Assembly (NCBI RefSeq): GCF_002078875.1
Contig: NC_034410.1
Span: 101,172,556-101,236,555 of the forward strand
Source of the DNA: Numida meleagris
Taxonomy: Eukaryota > Chordata > Aves > Galliformes > Numididae
Direction: 5' to 3'
DNA: 64,000 bases
Positions 17,618 through 30,879 of this stretch are shown here, piece by piece (the first letter of the stretch is position 1; every line of letters starts with the position of its first letter). The notes beneath the pieces were generated by a model. The model saw nothing but the letters and a program-made list of their open reading frames with translations. It was not told the origin of the DNA and did not search any database. The position numbers were made by a program, and so were the translations under genes.

Positions 17618-18910
17618 AAAATCACAGAATTGCTTGGTTTGGAAGGGACTATAAAGCCCACCTAGTCCCACCCTGTGCCATAGGCAGGGCTGCCACCCGC
17701 CAGCTCAGCTGCCCAGGGCCCCATCCAACCTGGCCTTGAGTGCCTCCAGGGATGGGGCACCCACAGCTTCTCTGGGCAGCTGTGCCAGCTCCTCACCACC
17801 CTCTGAGTAAAGAATTTCTGCCTAACATCTAGTGCAAATCTCCCCTCCTTTAGTTTCAAATCCTTCCCACTTGTTCTGTCACCATCAGAACATGCTAAAA
17901 ACAAGTCTGCGTCCTTTTATAAGCTCCCTTTAGGTTGTAATAGACTGCAGTGAGGTCTCGCTGTGGCCTTCTCTTTTCCAGACTGAACAAGCCCAGCTCC
18001 CTCAAACTTTCTTCATAAGAGAGATGCCCCAGCCTTCTGATAATCTTCATGGCCTCCTCAACCTGCTCCAACAGCTCCACATCTTTTTTTGTGCTTAGGG
18101 ACCCAGGCCTGGACACAGTACTCCAGATGGGGCCTTACAAGGGCAGAGCAGAGGGAGACAATCACCTCCCTCTCCCTGCTGGCTCACCGATCTTTTGATG
18201 GAGCCACTCAGGATGCCATTGGCCTTGCAGGCTGCAGGCACACACCGGTGGCTCACATCCAGCTTTTTGTCCACCAGGACTCCTCTGTTGTTCTCCACAG
18301 GGCTGCTCCCAGTGAGTTCTTGTCTCAGTCTGTACACGTACTTGGGATTGTCCTAACCCAAGTGCAACACCTTGGATTTGGCGTTGTTTAACCTTATTAG
18401 GTTTTCATGGGCCCACTTTTCAAGTTTGTTCTGGTCCTTCTGTATGGCATTCCTTTCTTCTGTTGTATCAGCTGCACCACTCAGTTTATTGTTGTCCACA
18501 AACTTGCTCAGGGTACACTCGATCCCATTGTATTAAGTTGTTGATAAAGATGCTGAAGAACAGTGGTCCCAGGGTGGACACCTGGGAGATACCACTTGTG
18601 ACCAAACTTAACCTGGACGTAGAGCTGTTGACCACAACCCTTTGGCTGCAACCATCCAAATAAATTTTTATCCACCGAGTAGTCTACTTTTCAAATCCAT
18701 ATTTCTCAAACTTGGGGATATTGTGTAGGACCATGTCAAAGGCCTTACAGATGTCCAGATAGATTACATCAGTTGCTCTTCCCTTTTTGACTGATGCCAT
18801 TACTCATCACAGAAGGCCACCAGATTGGTCAGGTTTGCCTTAACATATCTTCCAGGAGGATCTGTTCCATGTTCTTCCCAGGCAGAGAGGTGAGGCTCAC
18901 CAGCCTTTAC
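17618..18910 (-). mobile_element. CR1 LINE, 1.3 kb 3' part with dead reverse transcriptase
   Basis: This is an antisense CR1 copy and the longest in the window. The + strand starts with the inverted tail (aaaatcacagaattg) and continues through the 3' UTR-like segment and ORF2. Read on the - strand, the 5' part (about 18770-18560) encodes reverse-transcriptase palm sequence: [11 protein letters not shown] (complement of 18731-18766), followed by an SGIPQ-type segment and FFSIFINNL. The next catalytic motif, normally F-A-D-D in CR1, reads F-V-D-N at 18491-18502, so the active site is destroyed. Stops and frameshifts follow before the C-terminal ELLEQV and [13 protein letters not shown] segments at about 18070-17950. 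The copy is old, more decayed than those at 9555 and 44775. The upstream boundary near 18910 is approximate. Confidence 0.93.
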
Positions 18911-21900
18911 TTTCTCCTTTTTCAACGTTCCTTCAGTCTTGTATATGACAGGTCTATGTGAATAAGTAAGATTTTCTGAGAGATTGTTTTTTACCTCTAT
19001 TTTAAAACAGTTGATGCAAATCATTAAAGTATATTTTAAATGTCTACTGTTCTTTAAGGCTTACAAGCCATTTGCGTACTTACTCCCTTGAAGGTGGTGG
19101 TAATAGCTTTGGCATAGGCTTAAGACTTAGGCTCTGGGTCTCTCTAGGGTTTCAGCTCATAATGGTCAGTAGATCTGGCTACTGTTAAGGTACTGATGTT
19201 TCTGTATTTTTGAGGCTTAATCTCCAGTTGGGAAGATGGAAGACACAGAAGAAAGGGCAGGTAACAAAGATGCATCTCTGTGTAAAAATTCTTTCTCTTC
19301 CGACTCTAAGGATTCTAAGATTCTATGATATTAGAAATCAAGAACTGTGCAGCTGATAATGTAAAACTTTTATTCTGTTACAATGCAGGACAAAGTTGTA
19401 GGAAGCTTAGTATAAAATGTACTTCTTACAGTTCGGATTTGTTGAAGCTTACTTGACTGCCCTGGAAAACTTAATGCAAAATTGTTTCTGCAAATCAGCA
19501 GGAAAATAGGCGTGTGATGAGAACATACTAATCTCTGTTGACACTATGGCGCTGTTTCACTAAATTTTCTTTAGAAGTAGATCTGTAGGAGGTAAGCGTA
19601 CAAACTTAACGCCTGCTGATGCGGCACTTGTGTACCCTGCAGTGTCTGAGTGTTTCTTCCACAAGGGGTCAGTAGCACGCTCTGTTTGGGACGCGGTTTT
19701 TTGCAGCATGAGCGCAGAGCAAACAAGGGATAAGGATAATGATGATTGCATTAATAGGTGGGTGGACCGGGCCTCACTTGTACCCTTCTTCAAGCAGGCT
19801 AAGTATAATTAGCTTATTTGCTGACTTCAGTAAGCACCATATTCTATCCTCTGACTCTCATGTGACATTGTGACATGAACATTGCTACTATTGATTAGGG
19901 CAAAGTTCCAGTGGAGTATTTACCTTTAGCTCTAGTTGAAAGTATTCATTTAGCCTAGCTCTTTTTTCCAAAAGCGTGTAATTGGAGCAGATAATCTCTA
20001 GGAGAGAGTTTGTCCGGTGAGCAGGGGAAAAAATTCTTTTATAAGTGTCCCACATATTCTTAATGATAACCACGGTCTCCCTAGATGGCTAGAGCTGATT
20101 AGCATTTTCCACCCTTTAGTAGCACGATTTATAGTTATAAAAATGCTTTGAACCCTATCAGTCTGCTCAGTGGAATGAATGCTCAAGTTCTCAAGTCTCC
20201 CCAGAGTGTGCAGTTAACTTGGAGACACAAGTTAGAAGTAACTCATTACCTTTCTACCAGGAAGCTAAACAGACCAGACAGATGAGTCTTAGACAAAAAT
20301 TTCAATCCTTGTACCAAAGCCGTATTTCACAAATAGGAGTCTGAGTAAGGGTCATTGTCTTTCAGGTTGGCACAAGTTCTTTCTACTGCTTGGTGAATGA
20401 ACAAGGGACCTTCCTTCCCTTCATATTTGTAAACTCGTGCTTTTCTTTTTTGTCTATTATGGTTTTTGCGTTTCTTGTTTTTGTTTGTCTCCCACTACTC
20501 AAGTTTTCAATTTCAAGATCTTCCTGTGAGTGTTATTGATAGCAGAACTATGTCCTGTCCTTCTCGGTGTTGTTCTTTCCTAGACTTACTAAAATGGATC
20601 TCCATTACACTGAGATTGGCACAGTGTCTTGACTTAAGTACAAGGGAGCTTATCCTTGTGTCTGACTCCAATCCTAATTGCGTATGCTGACAGGAGGAAT
20701 TCCTGATCTCAAAAGAATTTCACATTATTTTATCAATAACCCTTGTTTCTTAATATTGTCTCTATAAGAAAAAGCTTATGGCTGTTATTGAGGAAAGGGA
20801 AGGTGTGCTGCTTTTGTCGCAACAGTTCTCACATATATGATGGAAATCAGGAACAAGCAAATGTTTTGGAGTATTTCTATTTCCGTAAGCTGCCTGAAAT
20901 TCCCATTGCTAACCATATCTCAGATTCAGTTTTTGGTGGCTTCCGAACGTACTGTCCCAAGAAATGCACTCTGGATGTAAGTCACTGTCTCCTAGGACTG
21001 TGTACTTTGCTGACCTAAGTTGCCCAGAAGTTGTCTGCTCAGGTCAGTCGGATCGCTTCCATGAACATAGGTTGTTTTCAAGGAGAAGAGTTCTATTGTT
21101 GGTCTTTTTGCTGCATCTGTGGAGATGTATGAAAATATTCTGCCTCTTTGAATAAAAGTAAATCTGACACCACATGTCAAGTAATACTCTTCCTACTAAG
21201 CTTCCATAATCCCTACTGTTTATATGATTGTAAGGTATCTTGTGATACTTTATGAAAGATATATAAAATAAATAGCAATTATACAGAGTGTACTTCCCAA
21301 AGGACATGTTATTTAGTTTGTTGGCTTTGGAACACAATGCTATCATTCTTTCTCTCTTCATCTTCCTTCGTGGTCAGACCTGTAAATAAAGACTACTTCA
21401 GATATATGTAGGCAAGGTTGGTTTTCCCAACAGAAACAGCTTAGTTATGCTATTTCTAGTATAGCCATAAAATTCAAAGTATCAAGCCCAAGGCTGATGG
21501 CTATGTTTGTCTCATCTACAGCACAGGAAACTTAGATCACCTAATTGATACTATTCTTGGGTTTTGGTCAGGTGATTCTGACATTATTTAAAGCTGAGGG
21601 ATTCTTCATTTAACTGTTGTCCTCTGAAACTCTGTTCTCTCACTGCTTAACTTCATGTGGAAGGAACATAGCCTGGAAGTACTTTACACATTTTTGAGGG
21701 TGTAGGAAAGTGTGCTAGAATAAGGTAGCGGGAAACTGAAAACTAGACTGTAATCATAGGCCTAAAGCTTAGGAATTTTGTGAGGTGAAAAACTCAAATG
21801 GCAAGTTTCATTGTGAGCAGTGCCGTTTCTTCATGAGTTTTAAATTTTTTTATTTGGCCTCCTGAGAGCTTGTATCATGGATCCATTGAGTCCTGCTGTA

Positions 21901-23551
21901 ACGCTGCCATCTCTGCTGTCTTGCATATCCCAATGGGTCCTTCCACACTCAGTCTCCCTGAAGTGCTGTGTCCTAGACTTAAGCTAGAAGTACCTGACAC
22001 GTGGGGAAGGAAGATGTGGTAGCTGTGTGCCAGTCCTTGATGCAGAAGTTATGGGTCTGGTGCTCTGCCTAGTACAGTTATTTCCCGTGACATACAAGGA
22101 TGTAATAGGAACTTTACTTAGATTTACTGTGAACTGTGGGTGCTTGCAAACAAGCAGTAGTACAGAAAACTACTACAGATCAACTAGGTAGTAATTACCT
22201 GTGTGAAATGCTTGCCCTGAAGGCCACTAGCACCTTCGAAGTGTTGCAGCCAAGTACAGTTGAGTGGGCCAAGCCCACTGGGCCCTGAGTTGACATTGTT
22301 TTAAATAGTGTATGAGTTAATTAAATATGAAAAACATATCTTCAGGAGCAAGACTGGGACACCAGGCATTTAATTTTAGACTTTTATCTGCTATGCTGTG
22401 TCAAACCATGACACCAAGATTTGGCAACCCAGTGTTTAGCACTCCGGGAAAAGTTAAGTAATTAGATGATTTCACAGGTTTGTTTTTGCAGGAGTTTCTC
22501 AACTTTTAGAAAGTAGTTAAAGTCTTCAGAAAACAAAGAAAACCAAAAAATGGCAACGCCTGGTCAGAAGGGTTTAACATCCCCCCTTGAATGGAATCTG
22601 TGCCTAGTTTTCATTTACTTCGCCAATTTTCATTTTACCAAAAGTGCTGCCATAACTGCTAATTGTCATCTGGATGGCTGAAATTAAACACAGAGACTAT
22701 GTTTCTGTCCTGTCTGTTCCCCACCATGATCTTGCCTTCCCTAGATTGCCCTTTCATAGGGTGTGTGGATGCACTGGGGCTAGATGGTAGGAAGTGGTAT
22801 CCTCTGTAACTTTCCAAGAGGGAGAGGACTTGATTCTCTAATGCTGTTGATTTGGTTCGACTGTTTTCTCTCTGTTCGTCAATTATCAAATGTAGGGCTG
22901 CCTTACTTTTACAGATGATGAGTAATTTTAAGAGAAAATCAATGTCATTATTACAGTTGTGCTTGGAATTCTTGAATTCTCACATCCTTTCCCACAAAAT
23001 TAGCCCCAGTTGTTTTGTCATACACAGGTGTTTGACCATTAAGCTAAGCAGCTTGAGTGCTTTTAAGGTTGTTGATAGCAGCCTGCAGCTGCCAAATTTT
23101 TCTGGGGAAGAAAAGTAAGGACTTGGCACATTCTAGGTTATGCAGCCCTAAGCTGGGCAACAATGTGAGCCTGCAGTCTTTGTCTGAAGGGTGAGTTGTC
23201 TTCGTGATAACGTAGCGTTCTTCAGAAATTGATAAGTTGTGTTTTTCCCGAAGGGTGGCTGTCTGAGAAGAGGTCAGTAGTACCGTGGCTGGCCTGTTTC
23301 TGTCACCTTGCCTAGGAATCTGGGGGCACGCTACCACATTGTGCTCAGTAGGCTTACCCCAAAAAGCTTTAAAAGAAGGATCCTGAGCAGCTATCTGCAT
23401 CTTTGAATTAGTTGTTAGCAGATTAGAAACAAGGCTATCTAAAAAGGCACAAACTTTCAATGTTTGAGTGCAAGTGTACCTCACCACTCTTTTTTTACTT
23501 TCCTCCTGATACAGAAAGTATAGCTGAGGGAAGAAGGGAAGCTATCTGGCC

Positions 23552-23573
23552 AAAAAAAAAAAAAAAAAAAAAA
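23552..23573. repeat. Poly(A) run of 22 bases
   Basis: An uninterrupted run of 22 adenines. I checked whether it might be the tail of a retroposed transcript. The sequence upstream gives no recognisable parent and no clear target-site duplication, so it is listed only as a homopolymer. Confidence 0.7.
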
Positions 23574-24755
23574 TCTTTAATGACCTGTTGGGAGATTGAT
23601 GGTTTTTCTAACCCCAAGGAGAGCTGACTGATGCAGAGCTGAGGTTGGTGGTGTTATCCACAGTAACTGCTCACTCGTGTTTGTGCATAGCTCATTTTTA
23701 TTTTATTGTTTGGGTCAAAGATAAGCCGGTGGCTCTGTTAAGTGTGATGAATATTTGGGAATAGCAGCATGGCTCTGCTGAGCACTGCTGCCAAAGCTGG
23801 AGCAAGCCAAGGGAGAGTGGTTCTTTTGTCAGGGACAGAAACGTGGCCTGACACGGCTCTCTTATCAGAGGGAAGGATTTTTCACTTCAGGAGGAAGTGA
23901 ATGCATTGGCTGGGGAATGCATTGGATATTTTTTTTTCCAGTTCTGTGGGAAGTCCTGCATAAATGAGTTCTCTATGATTATAACAGTTGTGTTTCTGTC
24001 TCTCCACTGTAGAGAATGTTAGCGGGTATGGATGTGGGAAATAAAGTTGACTTAAAATGCTCTTAATCTAAGTGAGTCAGCAAACACACCTTGCGTGTTC
24101 ACAGCCAGGAGCCATTTGCTCTTGGCTCATGCTACAAAGTAGGCAAAAAGCGCTTCTTTTTTTCAGTAATTTTTTATTCCAGATATTTCCGAAGTTTCCC
24201 TTGATCCTTTCCAAACCATCGGATTGTAGTTAAATTAAAACCTGGCCTTTTCTTTTGGTGAGCACTTCGTGTAACAGGAGGTATTTGTATGAGTTCCAGC
24301 ATAAACTTCGACTATTTTGTTTAAACATTGAGAACTGACACGTGTTTCAGAGGAACTCTGTTAATGAAGTTGCAGAGACAGGTAGTCTTCTAATTGCATC
24401 CATGAGACTGAGATTTGTCAGATTTGGTTTTCCTGGGTTTACTGTAAGTCTTCACTCAAACCACTCAGTTCTGTGTTTTCGCTTTTATTCTGTGTGTGAA
24501 ATAAGGAAAAATGGATGCTTGGGGCTACTAGAAGAAATCAGTTAGTGTACACCAAAGAGCATATAAAAGAACAAATGAATTCCCAAGTGGCTAAAATGCC
24601 TCCGCTGCCAGCCTGTTGCTTAGTATAGTACCTTGTTTCAGTCGTATCGTGTTATTGGGCCTTTTCATGGTGGAAAACTCTAGTGCTAGCTTTCAGGCCT
24701 GCCAAAGGCCAAAGAGGCATAAAATGGGCTATTGTCTTCCACCGCTCAGGCAGCA

Positions 24756-24790
24756 GGAATTATTAACTTATTAATTAACTAGTAATTACA
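24756..24790. promoter_or_regulatory. AT-rich homeodomain/HNF1-like cluster
   Basis: GGAATTATTAAC at 24756-24767 is, on the opposite strand, GTTAATAATTCC, matching ten of the defined positions of the HNF1 palindrome GTTAATNATTAAC in a row. Just beyond lie TTATTAATTAAC and AGTAATTAC, further homeodomain-type TAAT words. HNF1 factors act in endoderm, where GATA6 is also expressed. AT-rich words arise readily by chance, so this is only a candidate. Confidence 0.25.
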
Positions 24791-27700
24791 TACAAACAGA
24801 TATTTTATTATATTCAACAAGTGACACTTGATCATTATTTATGTTTTAGAGCAACGAGTGAAAGAAATCTGTATTGAATGAAGGTATCGAGTGGCAATTC
24901 TTAATGAGGTGACAAAGCGGCTGTTCTATGTTGATGATGTCTCTTTGGTCTGAGCCTTGCAGTGGTTCTGGGCCGGGTACTGGAGAGGGCCTGGAGCTGG
25001 GCCTGCCGCTGCCAGTGGGTGTCACTGCGGGCATTATGGACTGGGAAGGTGATTTGGGTCAGGGAACAGAAGTTCAAGCGTAAATTTTTGTTGTTGAGTT
25101 AGGGATCAATAAAGAAAAAGTTGACTTAAATCTTTGCTTACTAACCATGCAGATGACAAGATGTTTCCTAGAGATGCTTAAAAAACATTTTAAATGCTTA
25201 ATTTTATTTTATATTTTTTTGGAAAGGAGAATCCTGATCAGGAGCAGATCGTCTGGTAGAAAAAGTTGCATCGCTGCCGACTTCCATACCCATTCTGCCC
25301 CTGTGTGTCCTTTTGTTTCCTAGCGCTGAACGTAAAATGCTTGTATGTGATGCTGGTTTCAAAAAACAGAAGAAGAAAACTGAAGCAGGTTTTTCTTAAA
25401 TCATATAAAACCACCTGTATGAAATCTTGGTGTTGCAGACCAAAGTGCTGGCTGTCATTCTGCTCAAAGCGCCTACCTTCTCCCAACAGCTCTCCACCCC
25501 CACCAGCAGAGTGGCCCAAAGGGAAGCCCTTCAGGCTGTGGCCACCAGAAGATGGGAGTCCACACACCTGGCCAGCCCTTTGCCACCACCACCACCTAAA
25601 TAGAGCACCCACGCCAGCTCTGAGCTGTGTATGTGCTGTGCATTACAATCCTCATGGGGCCTGTGCTTTGGGAGAGGCCTCTTCCCTGCGAGCTGTTGCC
25701 AAGGCCCACGCTGTCTCCATGCGTGTTATCACGAGGATGACAGTTTAAACAGGCCTTATCGCTGTGTATTCAATCAAGGTTTATGAGGGCTGATAAAGAT
25801 GTCACCTAGTTGCTTTGTGTGTTCATTAAAACTCTATTCCCCCGTAGGACTTTGCTGTGTTATGTTCTTTTTTTCCCCCTTCATGGATTTTTAGCTATCT
25901 TCAGAGAATAGATGTACCTGTAGGAAAGGGAAGGTGTCATGCTTATTTTAGTACTAATACTTCTGCAGGGAAAAACTTTGTGGCTTGGTTGACTCGAGCG
26001 TATCTGTATTTAATATCTCATGTTATCAGAATTGCTTATTCAGTAATTCAGTAAACTTTTCCTAGAGATTTGTGTGCAGTGGAGCTCATCTGGGGCTGGT
26101 TGCCCCTGGGGATGCTCAGCCATCCCTTCGCGTTCACTACGCTCTCCTCAGCTCGTCCATTTTCCCAAGGGATGGCAGTGGTGTACTTGCAACACAGGAA
26201 TGCATACTTTCTTGGCTTGTTTCAGTTTTAAGTCAAAGCTTAAGGAATAAGGCTCTATCAAACGTCTCAATAATCTTCAGGTTATCTGGGTATGATGAAC
26301 AGTAATAGAAAATGGCAAAAGAAATTTTTTTGGTCTTATGCTTTAAGATCCTCCATTTCTTTCTTTTTTCTTTATCTACATTCTTTTCCCAGCTTTAGTT
26401 TGGGATAAGCACATTGTCCCAGTCATATCTGGTAATATTTCCATTTTCTACAGAAAAATCTCACTTTTGCTGTGAGCAGAAGTCATTCTCTTGCATGTTT
26501 GTTGTTTATGTAAAATTTGTTGTAAAACAAAACAGATACGCAAAACCATAATGAAAAATGATTAGTTGCAGCTGTTTGCTGTATTATAAAAGAGGGACAT
26601 GTCTATAGAATCTATTGGCCAAAAAAAATTGAAAATGTCTAACAGACGGAGGACCCTAACTCAGGATCAAATCAGTGGATATTAAACATATAAACATGTT
26701 GGGGCTTTTTTGAAAAATGGGAAGAAACCGAGTATCCAGTTTCTTCCATAGAGCCCCAGGCCATGGTAAGTTTCTCTTGCTTATGCTGCAGCATATTAGC
26801 CCTCTCTGCATCCTATGAACTTTGTGAATACTAATGGCTGTTGGCATTTCAGAAATGATTCTTTCACTTTTGTTTGCAATTGCTGCTGGCAAGCATTGAG
26901 CTATCTAAGGCTTTAATGCCATGTGCGCTTTTCATAATAAAATATTATTCCATTAGGATAATAGGACTTACTAGAGATTAGTAAAATGAAAAACAGCTTC
27001 TCCACATCACTTGTTAACACTTCTAACGGTTATTTGTTTATTAACACTAATTTGTTATGTGCTTCCATTTTAGCTTTATGCTGTCTGGTCTAAGCACAAA
27101 GCACTTCAACATATAGTAATTATGAATAGCCGTTCTGGCCTCCTGATCTCTGTTTATAAAGAAAAACAACAACAAAAACAAAACAACAACAAAGCAGTGG
27201 TTACTGTAGTATGACCCTGTCTGCTTTTTTTGTGAAATGCTTTATATCAGAACCAATTGTTGACCTCTGCCTTATCAATTCACTCTGTTTGCCTTCGAAC
27301 AGGAGTCACAGTACTCTCTGGAATATTTGCCTGGGATGAGGCTATTTTAGCTGGTGTCCATTTAGCCTTGACCATGGAGTACTTGCTGGTCATCCAGTAG
27401 TACAGGTCTTTTTGAAGAAGAATCGCTATTTTGTCCTGATAGAATGTATGGAATATAGCGGTGTGGAGGTCCTTAGGTCTTACTCCTTGATGCTTTATGA
27501 ATGAAGTACTGTGCTTTTTATGTTTTGCTCTTTATTATCACTGCAGAGCCCCTGTGGGCACCAGAAGATGATTATGAGTTCACTTTAGAAAAGTATTGTA
27601 TAAACAAATAACAAACATACAGGTTTTGATAGAGGCTGTGCTCTGCAATGCCACTTACCTACTTGCTTTTCTGATGGAAACATCTTCAGGCTTCTCCATT

Positions 27701-30484
27701 ATCTTTTGAACCAGATCTCTCCAAGAAAGCTTTTATGTAGGGTTTTCTATATTTTTTTCTGTGATTTTTGCTTGACAATCTCTCCTTCCTTTGCCTACCT
27801 TAAAAATAAACAAGTGCAAAAAAGATTGTTAATCTCTTCTTTTTCTTCATTTTTCTCATCATTCTACTATGAGCAGTCTAAAAGCATAATTGCTTTACCT
27901 TTTGGTATTTTTTGGAGTTAAAATAGAAAGTACCTTGATTCCAGCCAGTTGCTGGGTTCAGAGCGCCTCATTCACAGAGTGAGCTGTTTTGGCAGGGTGT
28001 AGAAAGGAGATCTGAAGCAGGGCAATAAAATCTTGGAAATATTTCCAGTTTCTGTGCAGAAGTCCCATCCCAGATGCATTTGCTTACTCAAATTCTGCTG
28101 AATGGCCAGAATGTGGTTGCCATCCAACAACTCACCTGGCTTTGAATGTATATTGATTTCTGTTCCCTCAAGGTCTTGAAGGCTTGCAATCACTTCTCCT
28201 TTTCCATGTTGAGAGGGGAACCTTGGCAAATCAGAAAGAGGGGCTGTGTTAGAGGAAAGGCTGTGAACAGTTATGTGTGCCAGCGAGGCTTCATGCCTCA
28301 AGCAGGCTGCTGCCTTGTGCACAGAGGTGCTTTCAATGCAGTTAAAAGCACAGTGGCGGTGCTGGTGCCATTGCTTTTCTGTAGTGTGTTGCATTGTAGC
28401 TATGGCACCTGGTGAAATATGGAAGTGCGTAGGCTGTTGCAATGTTGATGTATGATTAAGTATTTATTGATGGCAGCCGTGGTGTTCCCTTCTAAAAGAT
28501 AACAGGCCTCTGCAGATCTGTTGTGAAGGCTTGCCTGCAAGTTTGTATATGTCAGTCAGTGTTTACAGGCATTGAAGGCTCAGTGATGGCCAACCTCATT
28601 AGCCCAGACCCTATAGAGAGGTTAGTAGCTCCAGCCCTTGTCTATGAGGCTGTGCTAATCAATTTTCTCAGTTGAGAAAGAAGTTGTTTTCTCCCCGTCT
28701 GTCATTCTAGAGCAGTTGCTTACAACATTGTATGATTTGTTCTCACCAAAATGCTCAGGGATATACAGTGAATAGCCTTGTTTCTTGTTTAAGATACTTT
28801 CCACGTACCTTTAAAGCAGGCCTCAAGAACTGTTGACTAAAAACCATTACTCTTGAAAGAATTCTGGTGAAGTCCAGACGCTTTGCCACGCAGGTATTTG
28901 TGTATTCCCTCAAATGTATGGAAATTTCCATAGCACTGGGTTAGCACCTACAAACGATTCATTTTTTCTAATTAGTGGAGTTACAGTGCAGGCTGTTGTT
29001 GTTGTAAGCCTTATCCACCTTCCCTGCAATGTTGCCGCTACTTGTGCTAATCTAAATGTAAATTGTAAGCTCTGCGGGACAGTCTGTCCCTTGCATTTGA
29101 AACATCACTCTTCCTTCTTTCATGTGTGCGTGTGTTTTATTAAATGTGTTTGCCTCATTCTCGGGGCAAAATGCCTATTGCTTACCTTATGTGCTCCTTG
29201 ATGATTTCTAAATTCATGTACCTAATCAAGACCATTGGTGGTCTCCCTTTCCAACCATGAATCAGGATATCTGCACTAAGCCAGCAGCATAGAATGTATT
29301 TTAAGATATCTACATCATGTCCCACCAGAACCTCCTCATTTCCCCAATGGCCAGGAAAAATGAATTGCCTGTGCAAGATGCCTGATGATCAACAAACCAG
29401 AACTGTTTGGGAAAGAGAAATGGGTGAGCGAAGGGAGCCGCAAAGAGCTGGAGAAAACCCTGTAGTTGCTTCTCCCCTTCTCATGAGATGAGGTCCTGCT
29501 CCAGTGCAGCTGGAGCAGTAGAAGGCTCAAAGAAGGCTTTTGGATGTGTAGGCTCCAGGCCATAGAGGGCTTTTATGGGTCAAAGCCAATACCTGTATGT
29601 TACCCTATGTAAATAAATCATGTGCCTGTAAAATACATGCTAAATTTTGCTGCTGGGTCCTGTGGGAGAGGGAAAGTAATTCAGCACAGCTGAATGCCTG
29701 TTTGTCTTCTAAACTGTTTTTATGGTTTAAAAAAATAGCTTCCTAAATTGCTGTCCTATGAAAAACTGGGTGTAGGGCTGCACCAGAGTACAAACGCACT
29801 GGTGTCACTTTAATTAAAATATCTGCTCTCCCATTTACCTTCCGCAGCATCCCCATCCCCTCTAATGAAGGAATTTTTGCCTAATCTGCCTGAGCAGCTG
29901 TTGGCTGCCAAATGGCCGGGCTGTGCTCCTGGCTGAGCTCATTCTGGTGAGAGGAGTCCTGCCGTTCCCATGCTCTTCCCTCAACTTGAACTTGAGCAAG
30001 GAGTCCCCACGGTGTGTGGATAGTGAACTAGTGGTCACAATGATAAATACTTATTTGTGAGGTTCCCAAAGACCTTATAAGTGCTCGGTGCAACCCAACC
30101 TGAGGATTAAGGGAAATGCTGGCCGGAGGTGCTCATGGCTGCCAACATCAGAGCTTGGCCAACGGAGTCATTTCCTCACTGCTTCCACTGTCAGTGAAAA
30201 AGCCAAACTTTTGTGAGGCTGGTGCAAGTTGTACCAATTATCTGAGGAGCTCTGAAGATTGCAAGTGTGAATTTTGGCACTAGTTACGAAGACGCCCCAT
30301 CCTACAGCTCCACTGCAGTGGTGCCTGTGATCCAGGTAAGGGAGTAATCTGCACTGTCCTAGATGCTACAGCCCACATGCTTACGGTGAGCGTGCTGTGG
30401 ATATCTCTGCATTCAACTCAGCTATTTGTGGAAATGTGGGAAACAAACTCTCACACCAGATTCATGCAGTTAGCAGCAGCTGAG

Positions 30485-30663
30485 AATCATAGAATCAATC
30501 ACAGAATGGCTTGAGTTGGAAGGGACCTTAAAGCCCACCCAGTCCCACCCCATGCCATGGGCAGGGCTGCCACCCGCCAGCTCAGCTGCCCAGGGCCCCC
30601 TCCAACCTGGCCTTGAGCACCTCCAGGGATGAGGTAGCACAGCTTCTCTAGATAACGTGTCCC
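30485..30663 (-). mobile_element. CR1 LINE, short 3' fragment
   Basis: The + strand starts with a disturbed inverted tail (aatcatagaatcaatcacag), followed by the CR1 3' segment with gttggaagggaccttaaagc and ctccaacctggccttgag. The copy is on the - strand and severely 5'-truncated (about 180 bp). Its - strand neighbour frame reads into non-CR1 DNA. It closely resembles the 3' part of the copy at 17618-18910, so probably the same subfamily. The inner boundary near 30663 is approximate. Confidence 0.92.
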
Positions 30664-30879
30664 AAAAGTTGCTCTCTGCTGCAAGATCAGTGAACACCAG
30701 GCAGGCCAATGAAACATTCTTGTCTAGGAAGCAACTTACGCAAGAAGCTCCTTTGGTTTCTCCTCCATTTCTGGCCTGCTGAAGGCACTCTGGTAGGTTC
30801 TGGCAACAGGCAGTTGGAATAAAGCAGTGTGGCCCTGCGTACATGGAGAATGTGGGCCCTTGTCAGATCCATGCCCCCT

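Larger units (their letters stand above)
18911..30484. other. Intergenic, no gene seen
   Basis: About 11.6 kb with no recognisable coding gene. Many short frames (for example 23044-23487 and 25238-25748) have no domain, no splice context and ordinary composition. It contains a 22-base A run at 23552-23573, an AT-rich homeodomain-type cluster at 24756-24790, a CAA-rich run at about 27160-27195, and a TTTAATTAAA palindrome at 29809-29818. It could contain long non-coding RNA exons, which cannot be recognised from sequence alone. Confidence 0.6.

Noticed and set aside
19295..19330. CR1-like tail (ggattctaagattctatgat)
   Set aside because: The tail-like words are present, but the preceding sequence does not match CR1 3' sequence, so no element can be supported.
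23520..23573. Processed pseudogene suggested by a 22-base A run
   Set aside because: No recognisable parent coding sequence upstream and no clear flanking target duplication.
29230..29260. CR1-like word ggtctccctttccaacc
   Set aside because: Only one short similarity to the CR1 3' end, without tail or neighbouring CR1 sequence.
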